Origin: a bacterium
GTDB taxonomy: Bacteria; Armatimonadota; Zipacnadia; Zipacnadales; Zipacnadaceae
Reading direction: 5' to 3'
DNA length: 64,000 nucleotides
NCBI GenBank assembly: GCA_030603495.1
Contig: JAUVXR010000009.1
Coordinates: 12,792 to 76,791 of the forward strand
Each line of letters begins with the position of its first letter. Position 1 is the stretch's first letter. Under the pieces are notes generated by a model. The model searched no databases and was not told the DNA's origin. It saw only the letters and a list, made by a program, of their open reading frames with translations. Positions 51,516-59,196 of this stretch are shown one piece after another. The position numbers were made by a program, and so were the translations under genes.

Positions 51516-54500
51516 CTACTCATCAATCTGCAGCAGATCGTCGTTCTCTAGGTCTTCAGCGGCGCCCTGAAGCCACGCTCCAAACAGCGCCTGGGCCTCC
51601 TGTTTGGTCAGGGCCCGGCCCGCTAGTAGATCGCGCAATTGCCCAAAGTCCCGGGGGATAAGCGTCTTCCCGGCCAGAACGCGATTTATGTGTCCGATGA
51701 CGTCGTCGGTGAGCAGCTTCAGCACCTGCGGCGCACTGGGCTCGACAGTGAGTTCGGTAATTGCGTGGAGCTTAGCATTGACATCGCCCTGCTGGGGCAA
51801 GGCCAGAGCGTAGGTACTAAGCTTCGGACGCAGGCTCGGGCTGCTGAGCGCAGCGAAGTACTCGCCCAGGCCGTGCTCAGTAGCCTCGACCAGTTCCTGG
51901 GCTGAGGGCAGTTGAAGCTCCTGGCCGAGCCGGATGTGGCATTGGGGGCATATCGGCTCATTGTCCAGATCGTCCGCCAAGTCAGCATTGCTGCACTGCT
52001 GGGCCAGAAAGCTCTGGATTATCTCTCCCACCTGGGCCGCGTCCTGCTCCACCTTGATATCCAGGCCCTGTAGCTGGGCCAACGCTCGGTATTCCGGACT
52101 GGCGCGGAAGCGCCGGTAATGCTCGAAGATCGGGTTGCGGTGCGCACGGCTGTGCCAGTTGAGGTAGTGGCGCTTATGGCGAATTAGGAAAACCTGCACC
52201 ACCCGGTGGAACGACAGTTGGTCGCTGATGATCTCTTCGCCGCTTGCCAGCACCGCCAGCAGGCCAGTACGGCGCTTACCGAGATCGGATTCTCCGGGCA
52301 GTTGCAGCAGAGGACTGGTGAGGTACCGCTGGATTCTGATTAGCTCTGGGCCGATCCGGTTGAGAAACTCCTCCAGAATGGTGATCCGCCTGAGTAGGCT
52401 GCGCAGTAGCGTACTGCCCTGCCCGTCTTCCAGGTACGGTTCCAGTTTGCCGATAAACTCGCTGATGCCCTCCGGGCTGGACTTGGCCGGGTCAATCATC
52501 TCGTAGAACTCAGCGGCAGCCGAGATGTCGAGCGCGCAGTTAGCCCATTGCTCAGGAGCCTGGCCCAGCGCTTCGGCCAATTCGTCAAGCTGTCGCTCAA
52601 CTTGCCCGATCCGGTCAAGTTGGACCTCGCGGGCCGCGACTAGCTGCTCCCAGATCTCGTGCTGAACGCGTAGACTTGGTCCAGGGATGCCCTGGTCGAG
52701 CACAATGCGCGTGACCTTGCCCAGGGCCTGCCAACTACTCAGCGGCAGCAGAGCAGGGCGGGCGATGTAGTGGACGTGACCGGCGAAGGGCAGGGGAATG
52801 TCCTCGAACCGCACCGGCTGGCGCTCGGCATCCAGCGCTATCAGGTATCCTAAGCGAACCAGCGTGGCAATGGCCAACTCGAACAAGTGCGGCGGCAGTC
52901 CCAGGGGCGATTTGAGCAGGTGTTGGGCTAGGTCCGGGCACGACAGCGGTCGCCCCTGTTCGTGTTGCGGGGTCTGATCCCGCTGGCGGATACGATTGAG
53001 AATCTCCTCGGCCGCCGCGCTGTTGCTCGCGTCGAGGCGAAGCTTATCTCCCTCGATCTCGACTAGCCTGAGGGGAAGCAGGAAGGCCTCCGCCAGTTCC
53101 CGGATAGCCGACCCGGGCGAGCAGGTCAGTTCCCCAACAGTGACCAGCTCGGCAACAAGCCGATTGATCTGGTCCTGGTTGGTGAGCACGCGATGCGGTG
53201 CGACCGCGGGAAAATCGGGAAAGAGAGCGCCCAAGCTGGGCGCAGCGATCTTGGATAGTGTGACGGTCCAGTCACCAGCAGTCGGCAGAAGCTGCTCGGC
53301 AGGCATCAGCAGCCCGCTCAGCGTGGCTATCTCCCCGTGGTAGTACGCTTCGGTAGCGATTTGCCGAACCTGGCTGTCCAGCGTCATCCGCTCTTCCACC
53401 AGGCGGCTGCGCCAGGCACTCTGGAGCTCGACCTCGGGCGGCGGCTGCTGCAACAACTGGTGGCAGGCAGCGGCTTGCTTGACGATTGCCATTTCCTCCG
53501 CTGTCAACGCCCGCGGCAGCCACGCCACGAGACCACTGTACCACCGGGCCTTGCCCGCACTCTCCTGGAGGTGCGACCAGACGGCCTCCTGGTCTGGTAC
53601 ACGCAGCAGCTCGCCTACGAACACCTGGCAGTCCTCGGGAGTAGCGGGGTCCGCTAACTCGGCGGCGTATGCCTCCAGTTGCGGCGCAGTCAGACTGGCC
53701 AGATTGGCAATCTGAACAGCGGCGCAGCGAGTCGTGTTCTGCCAGATGACCTCATACGGTTGGTTGCGGGTCAGCTCCGTTAGCGGGAATACGGGGCTGT
53801 CGCAGGCCGCGACGATGCGCTGCCACAGACGCGCATCATCGTCAGCGAACGTAGCCTTCACGGCGTTGAGGCGCTGCCGCACCAGGTCGCTCAGATTGGT
53901 GTACGCGTCAATAAGGTAGACGGACGACTCTGGGTCGGGACCACGCCGCACGTCTACGTAGCTGCTGGTCAGGCGCAGCGTCTCGAGTATCTGCCTGGCC
54001 TGTGGGCGATTTAGGCGGGCGGCCCCGCTGGCATCTGTCCCCATGCATTCAGCGATCGTTTTCGCCGATGCGGAGACGTTACCCAGACGCAGCACGATCA
54101 TACAGCGAATCACGTCCAGCGCCACGTCGGGATTCTCCGGCACGAGTTCGGTGATGTTGCGCTCGTAGAAGTCAAGCACCTCGTTGAAGTAAGGGCTGGC
54201 CTCAGGATGCGAGGCAACTGTGGCTTGCACATACTGGATCAACTCGGGGGGACCGATCAGTTGGCTGCTCGGCCGGTCAGCGAACGCGCCTAGCCCCCCT
54301 ATCGCCGCCGAGGCCGCCACAAACTGCAGCAAGCCGTCGGCAGCCCCCCCAAAGCGCTGAGTGATGGCTTGCAGGCACTGTTGTGCCAGGGGGTGGAGCG
54401 GGTAGGTCTCTGCCAAATCTTCGTCAGTGAAACTCAGCTCACCGAGCGCTTCTTGGTAACTCGCCCGCGCTTGCTCGCGGGCGGCCCTCAATTCTGTGGG

Positions 54501-55544
54501 GCTAGTGCGGCTCACTATGCGCTGGCGGGCGACCCGCGTCATCTGCTGGCTGGAGAGAGTGAAGGTCGCATCATACAGGGCGCGCAGGCTGCCCATCAAG
54601 TACGGTTCCAGGCCGACAGTGTGTTCCAGACCGTCTTCAATCGCCGCGATAATATGCACAGGCTCAATCTTACTGCGCTGGCCGAGGAACTCCAGAAAGC
54701 TGCAGTCGCTGTGAATGGCCTTACGGTCAACACTAGCCAGGAAGGCAGAGAGGTCGTCAATCAGCCAGACGACGCCCTGGAGGTGTTGTTCGAGCAGAAG
54801 TTGCAACAGCCGTGAGAGTCGTTCGATGCGCGACTGGCGGAAGTCCAGCGGATAACCCAGTTCCTGCGCCACTCGCTGAGCCACGGTAATGGCCTCGGCG
54901 GGACTGCGCCGCCGCAATTGCTCCCAGGTAGTATAGCCACCAGGCTCGTGTCGCGCTCGGTCGTTGAGTTCATCGGCGTAACGCGGGACGATGTGACGCT
55001 CTATTAGGTCAAGTGCGTATGATTGCTGGGATAGCGGTACAGGCGCGTCATACTTCGCACGGGCCAACTCCTGTGCGGTCCGGTCGAAGATGATGTCTTC
55101 GAGGTGTTCTTGGTCGCCGCGGTGCTCGTCGAGGGGCACCGGCACGACCAGCACTGGTCGGGCTTGCTCGATTCTTCGGACGCCCGGCGCGAAATGGGCG
55201 TGGTTGCTCAGTAAGAGCCGCCGCCCTGCCGCGTATTCCAACAATAGCGCCACTACGGCCAGCAGGTGTGACTTGCCGCTGCGTGCTGGCCCCCCCACCA
55301 GCATGGCGGAGCCCTCGCCACCGTCGCTCATCACTGCATCAATGATCCCGCTCAGCGCATCTTCGGCCTCATCGCCCTCCGCGGCGATGTAGTCCTCCAA
55401 CACGCCTCTCATCTGAGCAGCCACGGGCAACGATAGCTCGTCAGGCTCCCGCGCCAGCTCCTCGCGCAGCGAGGCGAGGTTGCTCAGCGATACCAGCTCG
55501 ATGTCTTCGGAGATGCTTATTAGATCCCCAATAGTTGGTCGCAA
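51516..55544 (-). CDS. Giant P-loop ATPase resembling BREX/DUF6079 (PglY-like) proteins
   Basis: A 1342-residue cytoplasmic protein with no signal peptide. An N-terminal helical segment (residues 1-75) leads to Walker A MLVGGPARSGKSHLLAVVAL at about residue 80-100 and a Walker B-like VVWLIDDLSAFLASVDRK near residue 260. Next come a sensor-like stretch (EPVHIIAAIEDGLEHTVG) and YPLHPLAQQCLQAI. The C-terminal 900 residues are mostly helical and unassigned, with one CxxC pair near residue 1195 (ICPQCHIRLG) and no obvious second pair. Size, Walker placement and the DYI...GSGKSHLLAV block resemble DUF6079/BrxC/PglY ATPases of BREX phage defence, but no methylase, PglZ or Lon-like partner is nearby. 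The TTG start follows AGGTG. It is 111 bp upstream of the LptC-like gene on the same strand. The assignment is by eye. Confidence 0.7.
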   Translation of the reverse strand: MRPTIGDLISISEDIELVSLSNLASLREELAREPDELSLPVAAQMRGVLEDYIAAEGDEAEDALSGIIDAVMSDGGEGSAMLVGGPARSGKSHLLAVVALLLEYAAGRRLLLSNHAHFAPGVRRIEQARPVLVVPVPLDEHRGDQEHLEDIIFDRTAQELARAKYDAPVPLSQQSYALDLIERHIVPRYADELNDRARHEPGGYTTWEQLRRRSPAEAITVAQRVAQELGYPLDFRQSRIERLSRLLQLLLEQHLQGVVWLIDDLSAFLASVDRKAIHSDCSFLEFLGQRSKIEPVHIIAAIEDGLEHTVGLEPYLMGSLRALYDATFTLSSQQMTRVARQRIVSRTSPTELRAAREQARASYQEALGELSFTDEDLAETYPLHPLAQQCLQAITQRFGGAADGLLQFVAASAAIGGLGAFADRPSSQLIGPPELIQYVQATVASHPEASPYFNEVLDFYERNITELVPENPDVALDVIRCMIVLRLGNVSASAKTIAECMGTDASGAARLNRPQARQILETLRLTSSYVDVRRGPDPESSVYLIDAYTNLSDLVRQRLNAVKATFADDDARLWQRIVAACDSPVFPLTELTRNQPYEVIWQNTTRCAAVQIANLASLTAPQLEAYAAELADPATPEDCQVFVGELLRVPDQEAVWSHLQESAGKARWYSGLVAWLPRALTAEEMAIVKQAAACHQLLQQPPPEVELQSAWRSRLVEERMTLDSQVRQIATEAYYHGEIATLSGLLMPAEQLLPTAGDWTVTLSKIAAPSLGALFPDFPAVAPHRVLTNQDQINRLVAELVTVGELTCSPGSAIRELAEAFLLPLRLVEIEGDKLRLDASNSAAAEEILNRIRQRDQTPQHEQGRPLSCPDLAQHLLKSPLGLPPHLFELAIATLVRLGYLIALDAERQPVRFEDIPLPFAGHVHYIARPALLPLSSWQALGKVTRIVLDQGIPGPSLRVQHEIWEQLVAAREVQLDRIGQVERQLDELAEALGQAPEQWANCALDISAAAEFYEMIDPAKSSPEGISEFIGKLEPYLEDGQGSTLLRSLLRRITILEEFLNRIGPELIRIQRYLTSPLLQLPGESDLGKRRTGLLAVLASGEEIISDQLSFHRVVQVFLIRHKRHYLNWHSRAHRNPIFEHYRRFRASPEYRALAQLQGLDIKVEQDAAQVGEIIQSFLAQQCSNADLADDLDNEPICPQCHIRLGQELQLPSAQELVEATEHGLGEYFAALSSPSLRPKLSTYALALPQQGDVNAKLHAITELTVEPSAPQVLKLLTDDVIGHINRVLAGKTLIPRDFGQLRDLLAGRALTKQEAQALFGAWLQGAAEDLENDDLLQIDE

Positions 55545-55697
55545 TCTGTTTCACCTGTGCCCCAGTGGCCCGGCTGCTTGTTGGCAGAGGCCAAGGCGGT
55601 CACTTCAAGCGCTACAGAACACCATTATATTCGCGGCGCGATTTCGGATTCCTCCTGGCGAAGAAGGAATATGCAATGTGGCAGGGAAAGTACCGGC

Positions 55698-55835
55698 AGC
55701 TTCGTGCGCTCGGTGCGCACCAGCCAGCCGGTTCCCGTCACCGGCGAAGACGGACTGCGGGCAGTGGAAGTCGTCCGGGGAGCATACCAGTCTGTCGAGC
55801 GAGGTGCCCCGGTGAGCTTGCCGCTCGAGAATTGA
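55698..55835 (+). pseudogene. C-terminal remnant of a Gfo/Idh/MocA-family oxidoreductase
   Basis: One frame reads SFVRSVRTSQPVPVTGEDGL then RAVEVVRGAYQSVERGAPVS and ends LPLEN-stop. This matches the invariant end of Gfo/Idh/MocA dehydrogenases (FVxAIRTGxxPxVTGEDGLRALEVVLAAYxS). The first 300 residues of such an enzyme are absent; upstream sequence to 55545 does not fit in any frame. Confidence 0.6.
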
Positions 55836-55863
55836 TGCCAGCACGAAAAGGAGTCACTGACAC

Positions 55864-56517
55864 GTGAACAAGGTACTCGGATACATAATAATTGCCATCG
55901 CGATTATCTACATGCTGGTGTCAGCCGGCGACTTCCTGCCCAAGTACACCGCAGTGCCGTACCTGGTCGACCACCAGGAAGAGCTGGGCCTGAGCACCAG
56001 CACTACGAATTTGCGCTTCCACATGATGTGGGAGATGGTCGTGGACGTCATCGTCGCCGTGCTGCTGGCCATTGTCGGCTGGTGGGTGACCACCACCGAA
56101 ACGGAGCAGTACGGCTATATGATGGCGGTGGGTCTGGTACTGCTGGCCTTCGTGGTCATCTGGAATGTCCCTCTGATCCCGTTTCGCGTCGCCCGCGTCT
56201 CACCGCAGGGGGCATTCTACAACGCCAAGGTTAGATTTGAAGTCAACGGCGATACGACCCGGCGATGGGTGATCATCCCTCGCCGTGAAGGGCAGCGAGT
56301 CGGCTTAATCGAGAAATATCAGGACCCCAAGTTGATCGGCAAGAAGGAGGTGCTCCTCGAGTTTGACGACAACAGTGCAGCTCTTGCCGCCTATAATAGC
56401 TCCGCTCCACCTATAGCGATATTCGGCCAGATGCGCGGCACGCGCAACCTAGCCGTCAAAAAATACATCTATACGGTGCCGGCTGTGAGAGTGCTCGAGG
56501 TAGGCACAAGCGAATAA
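55864..56517 (+). CDS. Membrane protein of unknown function
   Basis: I do not recognise this 217-residue protein. Three membrane helices lie in the first 105 residues (VLGYIIIAIAIIYMLVSAGD, MMWEMVVDVIVAVLLAIVGW, GYMMAVGLVLLAFVVIWNVP). A beta-rich soluble domain follows (VSPQGAFYNAKVRFEVNGDT, WVIIPRREGQRVGLIEKYQD). The GTG start has AAGGAG 11 nt upstream. It is coupled (TAATG) to the next membrane gene. Confidence 0.65.
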   Translation: MNKVLGYIIIAIAIIYMLVSAGDFLPKYTAVPYLVDHQEELGLSTSTTNLRFHMMWEMVVDVIVAVLLAIVGWWVTTTETEQYGYMMAVGLVLLAFVVIWNVPLIPFRVARVSPQGAFYNAKVRFEVNGDTTRRWVIIPRREGQRVGLIEKYQDPKLIGKKEVLLEFDDNSAALAAYNSSAPPIAIFGQMRGTRNLAVKKYIYTVPAVRVLEVGTSE

Positions 56518-56888
56518 TGGCCGTGCCGCAAAGAGAAGACCCGTGGTGGTTTGTGGCCGTTGCCACACTTATAGTGGTGCTGGCGTTGTCTGTGGTCATC
56601 CCGGTCCGCCTCATCGGCCCGGTCTTCGGACACTCCGGCCGTGTCGCGGACTCGCCCGATGCAACCCTCGAACTGCCACCCCCTCCGCCCCCGGGCCCAT
56701 TTCTGCCCGTGGTGGCGCTGGTACTGGGTGGTGGTCTGGCGGTTCTCTCTATCTGGAAAGCCTACGATGAACGCGAGGTGAATTCCCGCTGGGCCTGGAT
56801 GTTGGTCGCAGCGGGAATTGTCTTGCTGTGGGCTGTGCTTATGCTGCGGATGACCGTCGGTTGGTCACCCGCACTGGCCGCAGGCTAA
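56517..56888 (+). CDS. Small membrane protein of unknown function
   Basis: A 123-residue protein with three likely helices: VAVATLIVVLALSVVIPVRL, LPVVALVLGGGLAVLSIWKA and WAWMLVAAGIVLLWAVLMLR. A proline run (LPPPPPPGPF) precedes helix 2. The ATG shares its A with the upstream TAA stop. It may form a complex with the preceding membrane protein; function unknown. Confidence 0.65.
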   Translation: MAVPQREDPWWFVAVATLIVVLALSVVIPVRLIGPVFGHSGRVADSPDATLELPPPPPPGPFLPVVALVLGGGLAVLSIWKAYDEREVNSRWAWMLVAAGIVLLWAVLMLRMTVGWSPALAAG

Positions 56889-57067
56889 TCAGTCACCAAC
56901 AGCCAAAGTCACACTCTCGGTGCTGCGGAGGTCTTCCTGCCCTGTGTCAGGGGTGTGGTTACCTGGTGGCGAACAACTCAACCCGCCCGCCGCGTCCAGG
57001 GCTGTCACGGCATTTGCGACTGGCCAAATCACCGGCCGGGACCTCGTGCTCGGGGCCATGGCTTCCG

Positions 57068-57349
57068 TTGCTGTTGGCCGAGCCTAATCTGCTGCTACGC
57101 TTCCCCAGGAATCTGGCATTGACTTCAGCCGAGTTGATCACCATATACACGATGATGGTCGTCGCCTCAGCTATCCCTACTATGGGCCTGACCGCGCAGG
57201 TCATCCCCATTGCCAGCGGCGCGTACTACTACGCCAGCCCCAAGAACAACTGGGCTCAGAGCTTTCTGCCGCACATCGCCGCGTGGACAGCCCTGGACGC
57301 GCCGGTGACTACCCATCTCCACGAGTTTAATTTTGCCTCCTTGGGGTAG
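57068..57349 (+). pseudogene. Remnant of a DUF6785-type integral membrane protein
   Basis: The frame ending at 57349 reads LLRFPRNLALTSAELITIYT, then MMVVASAIPTMGLTAQVIPI and ASPKNNWAQSFLPHIAAW. This matches the start of DUF6784/6785 proteins (LTxAELLxIYxMLxxASAIxGxxxxxxLxPxLxxxxYFATPENxW). A stop follows about 90 residues in, where relatives run for over 600. An adjacent frame near 56994-57065 (GRDLVLGAMASVAVG) could be the first helix of the same gene, shifted. The remaining sequence between 56889 and 57476 shows nothing else. Confidence 0.6.
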
Positions 57350-57476
57350 CACGTAGCCACAGCCATACCTCGGGCTAGGCGAGGTGGGTGTCTACGCACA
57401 AGGCAGGCTTTTCCCGAGAAGGAGGCAGAGGCCCGCCCCGCATCTGTCTATCTCGCAGTCTTGTCGTTACGCGCAG

Positions 57477-58454
57477 TTACTTAGGGCTCGGGGGCCAATC
57501 ATCGTTGAGTTCGTGGAAGGCCTCGCGAATCCATTGGTAGGTCTGTTCACTCATCCCCAAGCATGCGTAGTCCTCAATGTAAGCGATAAAGCCGCCGCCG
57601 AACTGTCCGAGATTATCCCGCAGCCGCCGTACATAAGCAATGATTTCCTCGCGACTACCGGACAGCGCACGGCGTTGGTGGTCCACCGAGCAGGCGAAGC
57701 ACACGCACCCGCCGAAGTCTGCCGCTAGCCGCTCCACTCCAAACAGGTCCGGCTGCAGCAGCTCCAGCACCTCTACGCCAATCTCAATCAGGTCGCCGAT
57801 AATGGCGTAGACGTTGCCGCAAGTATGGAACCAGACCTTCTTCCCACTCTCGTGGACTAGCGAGAATTGTTCGGCGTAGCGGGGTTTGAAGATGGCTCGC
57901 CACTGGTCGGGCGAGATGATTAGCCCCTCCTGGGTGCCCCAATCGTCGCCGAAGACGACGGCATCGAAGGGCAGGTCGCTAACCTGTTCGATGAGCCCGT
58001 TCTCGAAGCCGCAGACCAGATCCAGCACCCGCTCTACCCGCTCCTGGTGCCAGCACAGATCGGTGAGGAACTCATCGAAGCCGCGCAGGAAGGTGGCCTG
58101 GTTAAACCCAGTGATACCCAACTGGAACTTGAGGAACTTGTGGCGGTGCATAGCTATCCACTCAGCCAGGTGATCCAGTCGTCCAGCAGCAGTGGGCTCT
58201 GGTGGTACGTAATGCTCAATCAGGCTCCAGTCGAGCAACGGAGGGTTCAACGGCTGGCCCATAGTGCCATCCAGCGACTGCCAGACATAGCCCCACTCCG
58301 TCATCCCTGGGTCCACACACTGGAAATCGGGCGGCGGCACCCAAGTGGCGGCTACCGTGTCCGAGTATTCGAAGTCTCGGTTATGGTAGTTGATGGGCAC
58401 ACGTGGCGGGTGGTCGAAGGTTATGGCTCGGTTGACGATCTTTTTGGGATCCAT
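57477..58454 (-). CDS. Uroporphyrinogen decarboxylase-family methyltransferase (MtaA/MtbA-like)
   Basis: A 325-residue TIM-barrel protein of the URO-D superfamily. N-terminal ITFDHPPRVPINYHNRD, central FDAVVFGDDWGTQEGLIISP, the likely zinc-site strand KKVWFHTCGNVYAIIGDLIE (HxC) and a later Cys in GGCVCFACSVDHQ fit corrinoid-dependent methyltransferases rather than true HemE. AGGAGG lies 11 nt before the ATG and a perfect TATAAT -10 at 58484-58479. It could serve the corrinoid protein at 41.9 kb, though distance makes this only an inference. Next to it lies a broken paralogue. Confidence 0.82.
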   Translation of the reverse strand: MDPKKIVNRAITFDHPPRVPINYHNRDFEYSDTVAATWVPPPDFQCVDPGMTEWGYVWQSLDGTMGQPLNPPLLDWSLIEHYVPPEPTAAGRLDHLAEWIAMHRHKFLKFQLGITGFNQATFLRGFDEFLTDLCWHQERVERVLDLVCGFENGLIEQVSDLPFDAVVFGDDWGTQEGLIISPDQWRAIFKPRYAEQFSLVHESGKKVWFHTCGNVYAIIGDLIEIGVEVLELLQPDLFGVERLAADFGGCVCFACSVDHQRRALSGSREEIIAYVRRLRDNLGQFGGGFIAYIEDYACLGMSEQTYQWIREAFHELNDDWPPSPK

Positions 58455-58659
58455 ATTCTGACATTCCTCCTATGCTTCATTATACTATTTAGGATTCCCT
58501 GTTCATTGCACTGGTTCCTGCGGAGGTGGATTATTCACCTGGAAACACCCCAGTTGGCAAGACTTCTGAGGAAGATTCCGCGCTGAATTGAACAAGTATG
58601 ACAGCTCTTGGACCCCTGCTCTCTTACCTCCCACTGCTAAGTGGGAAATGCGGGTACGA

Positions 58660-59006
58660 AGGTCTCCCCGCCGGCGGCCTCCAGTATCCGGCCAGAGAAC
58701 AGCTGACCACCTCCCAGTACGACTGCTGCCAGCCGTCGCCGGTAATGGTCTGACAGCGGCGCGGTACATCCCGGAGGTCATAGGAAGTGCCGTCAGCGTC
58801 AACTTGCAGCGGTGGGCCGATGTAGGTGGTCCTGCGATGTAATAACGGAAGTCAACTCCGAACCCAGTCAGCAACTCCTCGCGGCTGGCAAGGCTCAGGT
58901 GGCTGAGCAGCTTATCGTCCATCTCGCGCGTAGACCAGAAATCCATCGGTACGCGGTCCGGCTCCTGATGGCGCAGCGCTTGCTTTACGCGTTCCTGCAC
59001 TGTCAT
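58660..59006 (-). pseudogene. Truncated, frameshifted URO-D-family gene
   Basis: From ATG 59006 the frame reads MTVQERVKQALRHQEPDRVP and MDFWSTREMDDKLLSHLSLA up to GVDFRYYIAGPP, a standard URO-D-methyltransferase N-terminus. At about 58826-58831 one base is missing: the correct sequence continues in another frame as YIGPPLQVDADGTSYDLRDV and QQSYWEVV. Similarity fades near 58690. About two-thirds of the gene is gone. It lies 49 bp or more upstream of the intact URO-D gene on the same strand. Confidence 0.8.
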
Positions 59007-59122
59007 AAGTTATCTCGCTGATTGCGGCGACCGTCTTTGAATCACGGGCTTTGTGCCAGTGAGTCGGTGGGGGCTTGCTCTTCTTTGGTGCGGCAAGTGT
59101 CTCGCCTGCGGCCGCAGCTCGG

Positions 59123-59141
59123 CCTCTCCCGCAGGGAGAGG
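59123..59141. repeat. Short palindrome, REP-like
   Basis: CCTCTCCC-GCA-GGGAGAGG, an 8-bp perfect stem at 59123-59130 and 59134-59141, followed by GGTCGGGGGTGAG. It sits between the URO-D pseudogene start and the GH116 stop; it may terminate GH116 transcription or be an extragenic repeat. Confidence 0.4.
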
Positions 59142-59196
59142 GGTCGGGGGTGAGCTGGCCGTTTCCTATTCGCCCTTGTTCTTGACGCCCAACTCT

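Noticed and set aside
55557-55867. Overlapping 90-110-codon plus-strand frames behind the ATPase
   Set aside because: Only the last 45 codons of one frame resemble a protein family, so I annotate that part as a remnant and not the frames as genes.
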